DNA of 64,000 nucleotides, from contig JAIUPT010000050.1 of assembly GCA_022315425.1 (NCBI GenBank), positions 1,550,001-1,614,000 of the forward strand, in the 5' to 3' direction. The position numbers were made by a program, and so were the translations under genes. Numbering within the stretch: position 1 is the first letter of the stretch; each line of letters begins with the position of its first letter. Under the pieces are notes generated by a model. That model was not told the origin of the DNA and did no database searches. It saw nothing but the letters and a program-made list of their open reading frames with translations. This document shows positions 1 through 9,100 of the stretch, piece by piece. The DNA comes from Pseudevernia furfuracea (lineage: Eukaryota > Ascomycota > Lecanoromycetes > Lecanorales > Parmeliaceae).

Positions 1-1
1 C

Positions 2-603
2 GGACAACAGCAAGCGCTTGGATACGCTCGTCGAGAGTTCGCCCATTTCCAAGGACGTTACCTCCGAGAGATCCAACAGCTCAGTGGCGCTATGGCCTTC
101 TGCCCCAATTTGGCACAGTCTCCTTATCGACGAATCTTCCACAATGAGGATGCTTGGGAGGAGCTGGCCAATTCCTTTACCCGGGAGTTCTGCTCGCTTC
201 TTGGCTTATCCGCGGACTCTCCTCTGTACATTGCTGCTACAGCTGGTGCGATAGCCTTGCCTACTCTTCTCAAGCTTCAGACAATCATGAAAGAAAAGCG
301 AACAGAATGGACAACGCAGCATGAGCTCCCCGTACTCACACTCTCTCATCTCACATAGGTGGGCAACATTGCTGATTCTTTTAGGTTGAAATACCCCTTC
401 CGCCCGCCTATCACTTCCACTCCATCTTCGTCTGCCCAGTGTCGAAAGAGCAGACAACGGACGAGAATCCCCCGATGCTGATGCCTTGCGGACACGTTGT
501 CGCGCAGGAATCGTTAGCAAGGTTAAGTAAAGGGTCAAGATTCAAGTGTCCGTATTGTCCAAGTGAAAGCAGGCCAGAAGACTCGAAGAAGCTTTTCATG
601 TGA
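2..603 (+). CDS. rmd5: Rmd5/Gid2-type RING E3 ligase subunit, 3' part only
   Basis: Exons 2-331 and 385-603 (intron GTACTC..TTTTAG). The frame is open from the left window edge, so the N-terminus lies outside. The visible part has a CRA/CTLH-like helical stretch (AFCPNLAQSPYRRIF) and ends with a degenerate RING finger: HSIFVCPVSKEQ, then PMLMPCGHVV, then FKCPYCPS, and a C-terminal KKLFM. This arrangement is that of Rmd5/Gid2, the RING subunit of the GID/CTLH ubiquitin ligase that in yeast degrades gluconeogenic enzymes in the cytosol. The missing second Cys-pair partner is a feature of this RING family. The splice restores ELP-VEIPLP in frame. Confident in the family; the rest of the gene cannot be judged. 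Confidence 0.85.
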
Positions 604-1521
604 ATCAAGTCAGCGGGGTAAGATTAAGTAACGATTTTACGAAATGGGAACATTGCAGTTGCATGACATTAGGGGTTTGGGGAAAGCATCGGCTGGTGTT
701 TCAGTGTGGCCACGGGGGAAAACTCGAAGGTGGCTTGCTACACGGCAGGCCGCAGCTGTTCTTTGGATGCTGCAGATTCCAGGCCATCTCTGTTGGCGGC
801 GCTTCTCACGCAGGGTACCAGCTAGACTGGCTGTTTCTTTAAGATCAATGGACAATGGCCTCTGCAAATGTACTGCCGTTCCAATCAACGACGTGGGGGT
901 GTACAACATACTTTATGTCGCGCATGTGGGGTGGTGTCCTGTTTGTTACTTCTCCTACTAGGCTACTATTCTACTTGGTCCGCCGCTGCTCTTTCCCCTC
1001 CTCTTCTCCCTGCCTGCCTATCTGCCTGCTTGCTTCCTCCTTTTCTGTCTCTATCTTCTTACACACGCCTTTGCGGGGGGAGTAATCAAGAAAAAGAAAT
1101 CTTGATCTCTTGCATCTTTGCATCTTTCGAGTTTGCATCTACAGTCGGTTGATTTAGCCTAAAAAAGAGATGGCCCGCATGTTTTCCCTTCCCCGCCGCC
1201 TTGGCAGTGGGGCAGGCCTCGCTCGACTCTTTGCGCAACACCAGCATTATCAACTGCGTTTCTGGTTGGTTTACCATTTACTACTATACTCCTTTCACCG
1301 GAAAATCAAAGCAAAGCAAAGCAAAGCACTTCAGCTACTCATACCTCGTTAGCTCCGCTTGCACCACCACTGGTACACCTGAACGCTCGCACAACACCAC
1401 TGGAAGCAAAACGTCATCCTCCACCACTGTGCTCGCGGACCATAAAGCAACCTTCACAAGCTTGTCCACTCCCCCTCGTCCCTCTCCCACCAGCCTCCTT
1501 CGTCCTCAGAATAAGGCCACC
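604..1521. other. Intergenic region and 5' leader of the arabinitol dehydrogenase gene
   Basis: No supported gene. It holds a C/T-rich tract around 985-1045, common in fungal promoters, and a short AAAGC tandem around 1310-1327 just before the LAD leader. Small open frames here are short and lack family features. Confidence 0.5.
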
Positions 1522-2714
1522 ATGGCTACCGTGACCGAGACGATCAGCTTGCCCAATATCGGTGTCTTCACAGACCCGGAGCACAAGCTCTGGGTAGCCG
1601 AGTCTGGACCTACACTTGAGAGCGTAAAGAAGGGACAAGATCTCAAGCATGGTGAAGTCACCGTTGGCATCAAAAGCACCGGAATCTGCGGGTACAATCC
1701 CCTGATCCCTCCATTCTCTCCGCTCCCCAGTCTTCCTACGCTAAGCCTTTTCCGTTTCAAACCCACAGATCAGACATCCACTTCTGGCACGCCGGCCGCA
1801 TCGGCCCCATGGTCGTAACAGACACACACATCCTCGGCCACGAATCCGCCGGCGTGATCCTAGCCACGCATCCATCAGTCACGCACCTCAAGCCCGGTGA
1901 CCGCGTCGCCATTGAACCGGATATCATCTGCAATCAATGCGAACCCTGCCTCACGGGCCGCTACAACGGTTGTCTGAACATGCGTTTCTTGTCCACACCC
2001 CCTGTTGACGGGTTGTTGAGGCGATATGTCAACCATCCGGCCGTGTGGTGCCACAAGATTGGCGACATGAGCTTCGAGAACGGCGCCTTACTCGAGCCCT
2101 TGAGCGTGGCATTGGCGGGTGTGGAGAGGGCGGGCGTCAGACTGGGGGATCCTTTGCTGATTTGCGGCGCCGGACCCATCGGGTTGATCACGCTCCTGTG
2201 CGCCGCGGCCGCCGGGGCCGAACCGATTGTGATCACGGACATCGACGAGGGGAGGCTGTCCTTCGCCAAGGAACTCATCCCCCGCGTGCGGACGTTCAAG
2301 GTGGAGAGGGGCGTCGGGGAGGAGGAGGCCGCGGAGAGGATCGTGAGCCTCGCGGGCGGCGTGCAGGCGTCCATCGCGCTCGAGTGCACGGGCGTCGAAA
2401 GCAGCGTCAACGCCGCCATCCACAGCGTCAGGTTCGGGGGCAAGGTCTTCGTCATCGGCGTCGGCAAACCCGAGATGCGGTTGCCCTTCATGCGGCTGAG
2501 CACCCAGGAAATCGACCTGCAGTTCCAATACCGCTACGCCAACACGTGGCCGAGGGCCATCAGGCTGGTGGAGAGCGGGGTCGTGGATCTGGGGCGGTTG
2601 GTGACGCATCGGTTCGACATCGAGGATGCCGTCCGGGCCTTTGAGACGGCGGCGGATCCGAAGACGGGGGCTATCAAGGTGCAGATCCAGAGCGAGATGG
2701 ATGTGCAGTGGTGA
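1522..2714 (+). CDS. lad1: L-arabinitol 4-dehydrogenase (zinc MDR family)
   Basis: Exons 1522-1691 and 1769-2714 give 371 residues, the usual LAD length. It oxidises L-arabinitol to L-xylulose with NAD+ in the fungal L-arabinose pathway. Catalytic-zinc motifs are GICGSDIHFWHAGRIGP (the splice falls inside the GSD glycine codon) and LGHESAG. The structural-zinc loop has four Cys (CNQCEPCLTGRYNGC). A Rossmann motif GAGPIGL is followed by an acidic NAD-binding strand ending TDIDEGR. The stretch VNHPAVWCHKIGDMSFENGA is more like LAD than xylitol dehydrogenase, but sorbitol/xylitol dehydrogenase remains the alternative. The ATG sits in a good context (GCCACCATGG). The 3' half is strikingly GC-rich. 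A poly-G tract follows the stop directly. Confidence 0.9.
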
Positions 2715-2733
2715 GGGGGGGGGAGGGGGGGGG
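2715..2733 (+). repeat. Poly-G tract (G9-A-G9) at the LAD stop codon
   Basis: Two nine-base G runs split by one A lie immediately after the TGA. They could form a G-quadruplex in the 3' UTR or simply be a homopolymer tract prone to length error. Confidence 0.8.
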
Positions 2734-3799
2734 TTTCGAGGTAGAGGGACTGGATTTCACATGTGGTGCGTTTGAGAATAGAGAATAGAGCATAGGTGGT
2801 ATCCGTCAAATTTTCTTCGCCCAGTTACCATGACAAGTCTATAAAAGTGGAAAATACAAACTCTATGAAACGCGTGGATTGATTGGCCTTTTTCCAGGGC
2901 GGTGAAGCAAGCAGCTGCACATATGTGACCGCCTCACCTCACTCACCGGTGGTCTGCCTTTGCTCACTCAAGGGCGACGACGGTATTCATCGCCTGCCAC
3001 GTTTCTTTCTTCTTTCGCCGCACGCACGCCGCTGGGAACCGGCCAATTTTACTCCCGGGTTCGGCGGTTGCTGCTCTTCCACACACCCTCTCGTTTGGAC
3101 ACCTAGGTGCTCGATTGGTAGCGCCCGAACCTGAGAAGTACATGTATATACCGGAGGCACGAATCCCTTTGCCATAGCTCCGTTAACGCAACAGGAACCA
3201 GGTCGTTCGGACCGAAAAGGGCGGTGGTGACGTGGTGTTTTGAGGGTTTGCGGTCGAGAAAATGGTTAGGCCTTGGAGGAGGAGGGGGGGAGGGGGGGGG
3301 GGTAGTCAGTCCCTTGAATGAAGAATTTGAATGTCTGAAAGGTGTGATGTTTGAAGGGTGTGTGATGTCTGAACGGTATTGAAAGAAATCACTTACAGGT
3401 ACCCACGTCTGGCAAGCGCGCTACCGCAGATACATGGCTCTTTCCTGTTCAAGGTCGATCCTGCATGCCAGACATACGGACGGACAATGACACCAGACGA
3501 AATCTTTGCCCCATGCCCCCGTGAGAGAAATAGTGCATAAGTTAGCTCTTGAAGAACGACGTTCTCAAGATGGGTATATCTGCTCCCAAAATTCTCCAAA
3601 AGCCCTGCGGTGAAAGACGTCAAAAGCTCCGTAGCGCTGTGCGAAGCATCCAACATAGACAAGACAGACACAAAGAGCCAAATCAAACCTTCCTGTTTTA
3701 CGCGTGAGTGCCCGCGCTGAGCCCATCCCTCTCGTGATATCTGTACATCATCCAAAGCCGTGTACTGCATACCGTATCCCCTAATACCCAGGAAGACCG
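2734..3799. other. Intergenic region with a second G-rich tract
   Basis: A G-rich tract (G7-A-G11) lies at 3284-3302. An open frame on the minus strand (3393-3803, 136 codons) overlaps the stop of the next gene. It has no recognisable domain and is more likely 3' UTR sequence than a gene. A weak short tandem of TGTGATGT/TGAA(C/G)GGT lies around 3340-3380. Confidence 0.5.
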
Positions 3800-6247
3800 T
3801 CAACTCTGTATGACCGCCCCTTCCCTCCCCTCCGCATCTTCAACATGGAAGCCAAATACCAACCGGAATAAGTCTTTCAACCAAGCATACTGCCCATGAC
3901 TCCCAACCATCCACCTCACACTCCTCGCCACATCCGCAGCCCTTGCTCTCCGCACCGGCCCAGGACTCCTTAATGCTGGATCGCTCGCCACGGCTTTCTT
4001 GTAATCTTGTAAAAGTTGAGACTGCCATGGCTGCGTTCCGAAGGAGTTGGACGGCACGGACTTGACGAAGGCGGCGAGGGTGGAGGGGGAGGAGCGCTGA
4101 AAGCCTGTGTTTATAGCTGCTTTGACTATGAGCAGTTTCAGACAGGTGAGACGGGCGTCTTCGGCATTGGGCGGGCCGTTGGCGGGGTCGATGATTGTGG
4201 AGGTTGACGAGGTCGTACGCCCTGAGGATTGGGAGTAGCCGCTCAGGTTGCTAGAGGATGAAGACCATTGCGCTTGGTGCTGCCCAGGTTGTTGGCGGTT
4301 TTTTTGATCTGAGGGTCCGAGAACCAGTATGTTGGGCAGGGGACCTTCGTCTGGGGAATCCTGCACCGTGTCTTCGAAGACGGTGGTGGGAGTTTCGGGA
4401 TTTGCGCGGCCAAAATCCTCGTCTTCGGACTCGTAATATGACTCGGGGGCCTGGGCGAAGGAGGCGGCTACTTGTGATTGTTTGGCTTGCTGGAAGGCCT
4501 GCGTGAAGGTCGTTTGGCTAGGTCGAGGCGTGCCGCGATCCGGCCGTATTTGGGTCCAGCCTTCGCGGAAGAGGTCACAGAGTTCCCAGCACGCTTGAAC
4601 TGCAGAGCCCAGGAGTTCTTCATCGGCGGGTTTGCCTTCCCTTTTGTTTTGGCGGAGGCTGAAGAGCATTTCGGCGAGAGACCAGCAGGCTTCGAGGAGG
4701 GAGTCTGTTTCTCGGGCTAGGTCGGAGCGCTGTTTCATTAGACGGTGGCAGAGCGTTATGTAGAAATCCAAGGTCCGTTCTCGAAAGGCTTCCGGCAGTG
4801 TTCGGTCGTGAGTATTGTATAGATGGTTGTTGAGCTCGAAGCTGACCCGTAGGACAGAGTCAGCTACGTCGTTATCTCGCCGCCGCACTTCAAAAAGGCA
4901 CTGGCAAAAGTCGCGGCAGAGATCCAGTGTTGGTCGGACCTGAGTGGCTATCTCTTCGTCTCGTGTTTCATACAGCTTCTGACAAAGCTTCCAACATGAT
5001 TTCCAGGCCTGTTCTTGCATGTCACCTTTGGCGGTGAAGCTAGAATGCGACCTCTCGTCGCTGAATATCCTCTCGCGATGTATATAGCTCAAGCCAGCCA
5101 ACGTATTGCATAGTGTCCAACATTCGCTGAGCGCGATCTTGAGGGCTGCGACTTCGTCGGCTGTTTCCTGAAACCGTTCGACAGTGTGATCAAAGAGGAA
5201 AGTGTGGTGGTTTGGAGTCAGGTCGTCGTTATTTTCGGTATCTAGTGCTTCTGGTATATCTGGTTCCAAATTAGCTTCCAAACCTGTGGTAAACGGCATC
5301 TACGACTACCTTCAAGATTACTCGACCGCGAGCTCGACCGTGAAGTATTGTTGGGTCTCTTAGGCTCCAATGTCTGTGCCTCTGCCTCTGGTCTTGTTTG
5401 CGCTCTAGGGGTAGCCGACCAATCTCGTGTTATTGGCGGTATTGAAGTTTGTAGAGGAGGCGGCGAGCTCGGACTATTCGAGAATCTCTACAAGACATAT
5501 TACTTTCGGTAGCGCTGCTCGTACAATGGAAGCTCTACCTTCTCCCCTCGATTGTCCTCCGGTGGCGGTACAACAATAATGTCGGATGCTTGGAAAGGTG
5601 TCGGCATGGAATGTTGTAACGAAGGGGGGGACTGTCGGTGCTTGGACCCAATTAGCAATTTATAGCTGAGCTTCGGCCGGCCTGGTGGACCTCACAAATG
5701 CGTCGAAGCCTTGCGGGGCATGTATGACCGAGCTTGGCTGTTCGTCATCGTCTGATCTTGGTTTTTGAGCACCTGAAGCCGCGTTGGCAGTTTCGAGCTA
5801 GAAAGTCTTAAGCCTACTGTTGCTTGCCTGGTATCGGCAAGGCCACGCGCATACCTTCAATACCGGTTCTTTAGACCTTGAAGGCGCCGGGGGCTCTGGT
5901 GGCACGGGTGTAGGATCCAAATCTTCAGCCTCCATGCCTGTATCATCGATGTCGGTCGTGTCGGTGCCATTTGAGGATGTAGCGATGGGTGAGGGGTCGG
6001 GGATGTCACTGGGACTTGAGGCTAGTGGGGAAGATTGATTGGGAGGATGGAGGGATCTGGCGTATTCGTTGGACCTGTCATATCAGCTTAGTTGTAGATT
6101 GGGGAGAGATCGGGCGTACACTGGACGGCTTTGGGCAATGGGAGATCTGAACGGCACTGGTGACGTTGGGGATTCCGAGTATGGCGAGAAGGCGGACATG
6201 AGGTTGCGATCTGGGGAAGGCAGCATCGGCGATTTCAACGCCATCAT
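3800..6247 (-). CDS. Conserved fungal helical protein with five CW-LC repeats (DUF7624-like); 5' exon structure unresolved
   Basis: The main exon (about 5299 to 3800) encodes roughly 500 residues. Its first half has five spaced helical repeats of the form CW-LC--L: ECWTLCNTLAGL, SCWKLCQKL, DLCRDFCQCL, EACWSLAEML and QACWELCDLF. A Ser/Gln-rich linker and a conserved C-terminal helical segment (WLKDLFRLVFGFHVED) follow. I tentatively recall this as DUF7624, function unknown. Upstream Pro/Ser-rich segments read as coding in several frames: 6247-6095 (from ATG), 6078-5870, 5800-5690, and 5640-5320. Good introns join some of them (for example GTATGC..TTTCTAG near 5855-5800, and GTGAGG..TCCAAG near 5691-5640). 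Two joins need implausibly short introns of 26-38 nt or a frameshift. Real gene, uncertain model. Confidence 0.6.
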
Positions 6248-7612
6248 TGCTGAAGGACACTCAGCGCGATCATAGACGCTGCTGGCCTTATGGTCGGGCA
6301 GTTACTTCTTGGGATACTTCTTGGGATGGGCGCTGATGATGGCGGAGTAGATGAGGTGATGCAGGCTAGAAGTATCTGCGGGGCAGCATTGGAGGAGTCG
6401 AGAATAAGGCTACAAGTAGATATGCAGACCTTTGATCATGGGATACAGGAAGCTGGTGTACTGGTGGGGTTCTTCGGTCAATGCTTGCAGTGTCTACGGA
6501 TGATGGCTGCATCCGACGTTGTTGGCTTGAAGATGTACCACTCGTTGAAGAGGATTCTCTGCAAGTCTAAGGTACTCAGATACATTTGCTTTGCCGCAAC
6601 GCGACTGGACCATTCGAAAGAAACCAACCCACGTCCCACGCCAACGCGAAAAGGACCTTTCCAGGCTGCCGGAAGGCTGCAGCGTGCAGAATTGCAGATA
6701 ATAGTCAGTCTAGGAAATTTTGGCATCGCCATGACAAATTTTGGATTTCTAGAGGTGGTCAGCAAAAGCTTCAGATCTGCCACCCTGCGTCCAGCATTGA
6801 AACGCAGTCCTATCTTCTGACGCAAGGATAGATTTTCATACCTCCTCCGTAACAGTCGCTGCTAGCGCCTCTATTGGACGAGAAGCGGGGACAGCACATT
6901 GAAGGATCACAAGCTTTAGAGAACTTGGGACTCTTTTGATTGGACAAGTGAGCTGTAAGCGCCCAGCGGGAGCTACGCAGTCTGAAGGTGGTGCAGGCCT
7001 GTTCGCTTTTTGCCTCTCATGCTTCCAATCATAGAGGCAAAAAGAGCTGTTTGTTTGTTAGGTTTTGAGCCGGCTTGGGCATCTATCGACGGCTCTTCGG
7101 GTAGGCTTGCGGCGAGAACGGGGACAATACCAGCTCCAGGGCACAGGTAGCGATGCCGAGCGGCCTGACAAATCTACGACTCTAGGTATCTGCGTGCGGA
7201 CGAATATTCGGAGAACACTTGTCTAGATGACATTTGCCAACAATGATGCAGCCGCCAATTTTACAAGTTATAGCCATTGAGACAATGACACGAGAATCAC
7301 GTATTCCAATGCATACCTGCATAAGACGAACATTTGGCACGTAAAAGGGAGAGACAATTTCTGGAATGGAAATGTCATGCTTCGGAGTATCAAGAGAAAA
7401 TTTGAACTTTTCGGCTATCCGCCTCCTGAATCATCTATGCGTACTTATGATACACAACCAGGGATTTTGAGGCCGCCCCTCCAATTGACACGATTTCTGT
7501 AGCTTTCCATAGCCCTTTGTATAGCACTCCTTCTCACGGTCAACGTGGAGCTCCGAGCACGAATGCTGCCTTGTCGAAGGAACTCCAGCGTTTTAAGGGT
7601 CGCGAGAATCTT
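6248..7612. other. Intergenic region, no supported gene
   Basis: Divergent spacer and 3' flank of the BAP31-like gene. Open frames on both strands (for example 6290-6820 plus) show no domain and oppose each other, so I read them as chance. The notable item is the hairpin at 7006-7044, listed separately. Confidence 0.5.
7006..7044. repeat. Perfect 12-bp inverted repeat with 15-nt loop
   Basis: The left arm CTTTTTGCCTCT (7006-7017) is exactly mirrored by AGAGGCAAAAAG (7033-7044). It lies in a region with no supported gene on either strand, so any role (protein-binding palindrome, transcribed hairpin) is unknown. Confidence 0.75.
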
Positions 7613-8533
7613 CTATCGATCCTTCTTGGGGGTGGAGTCAGGGTTCTGTTTGCTGTATTGATCCCCCAAATTCCCATACTCGCGGCTCAGGCCCTCACTC
7701 TGCTTCTTGAGCGTCTCAATGTCCCTATCCTTCTGCGCCAACTGGTTCTTCAGCTTCCCGATTTCTCCAGCACCACCTGCCTGAGCAAGTTTTTCAGACT
7801 CCTTGCCTGAAGCCTTGGGGTCACCTTCGTAGCGTTTGACTTTCTCTTCGAGACGGAGCGTGTCGAGGATCATCACGTAGGTGCGGTTGAGGATGAGAGA
7901 GAGGAAGAGGGTGAAGCCGCAAAGGTACATGTTGCGTTGGGAGTAGAACTTGCGGGCTTGCACTTCCATGCGGCCGGAGCCTTCGAGCATGGCGGAGCTG
8001 GTTGAATGTTAGTGATACTGAAGGCTCGACTGTGTGGCTGAGACATACTTGTTGCTGCTTTTCGTTTTAGCCAGCTCGACTTGAACGCTGTAGACACGGT
8101 TCACACTGTCGATAAACAGGATCAATATGAAGATGAAGGTAATCTTTCGTCATGTAAGCCGCTTCAAGTGAAGAGAGGTGCGAGTGCAGCGCTACCTTCA
8201 TGCCATATTGCAGCTTCGCTATGAGCGGGTTCTCGGAGATGAAAGTGAAGAGCTTGCGCTTCATGGAGTATGGTAGAGGGACGATGAGCAATCCGAAGAT
8301 GCTCATCTCGAACACCAGGAGTGCGAACACCTAGGCAGTGATTGCATTAGCCGCGGATCATGAAGGAAGATGATGGCATTGGTATGAACCGGAGCATAGA
8401 TCAGGGAAGGCATTGCTGCTGCTGTGAATTATGGAAGATGTTGGATTGTGGGGGGTTGTTGAAAGCTGGTTGTTTGGTGCAGGAGGGAGATGGATCATGA
8501 AGATTTACTTGCCAACGTATAGTACAAAGTCAT
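7613..8533 (-). CDS. yet3: BAP31/Yet3-family ER membrane protein
   Basis: Exons 8533-8513, 8330-8196, 8143-8049 and 7997-7613 give 211 residues. Three N-terminal membrane segments (near residues 7-25, 53-70 and 107-126) are followed by a coiled coil (KLKNQLAQKDRDIETLKKQ). The protein ends KKDR, a dilysine KKXX ER-retrieval signal. PLPYSMKRKLFTFISENP and FILILFIDSVNRVY are strong BAP31/Yet signatures. The family are ER export and quality-control factors. The tiny first exon encodes MTLYYTL, and its intron begins GCAAGT rather than GT, a GC-AG intron with an otherwise perfect donor. The remaining introns are ordinary GT-AG. The start is chosen because MTLYY is the family N-terminus. Confidence 0.9.
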
Positions 8534-9100
8534 CGCGGCTCAAAAACCGGGAACTTGCTATGATGTAGTTTTTGGCGCAGCTACGTTACTCAACTTTCTG
8601 GTCCTTGCTTTCTGTACACAATTGATTCTAAGCACTAATTTATTGATGTTGTAAATTGTTTCCTTCTCGGTGTCAGAAGAATGAGAACAGTAGCGTGTCG
8701 AGCGTGTCGAGCGTGTCAGGTTGTAAAAAACAGGGAAGGCTCGATATGGCAACTTGGCAAGTGACACGCAAGCCGCTTCGGCAACACTTTTAGGCGACAA
8801 GTTTATGACCTTGCCTCCCGAGCCTGACTTACTTTACCTTATTACTCTACAGGATATTTTCATCTTCATAGACAGAGGACAATATACATGATTATGGACC
8901 CGATACAAGAAGAATTACTTCTTCAATAATAATGCTTGCTTCTCATGCTGTCGTGATACGTTTTGCCCTTCTATGCCGCTCCTATCTAATCGACTCTGGT
9001 GAAGCTTTTGTCCATGCTTATAGTCTCTCCCAGATCCCTATGTAAGGAGATAGTCGTGGCTTCTGCTATCATGTCTGAGTTGGGGGTTGGATAATAGCCT
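8534..9100. other. Intergenic region with a short tandem repeat
   Basis: Upstream region of the BAP31-like gene and downstream flank of dus3. A GCGTGTCGA unit repeats about three times at 8694-8718. No gene supported. Confidence 0.5.

Noticed and set aside
3393..3803. 136-codon minus-strand open frame downstream of the CW-LC repeat gene
   Set aside because: It overlaps that gene's stop codon in another frame, has no ATG-context or domain support, and fits a 3' UTR.
6290..6820. 176-codon plus-strand open frame opposite the 5' end of the CW-LC gene
   Set aside because: An equally long frame exists on the opposite strand, and neither shows protein-like blocks.
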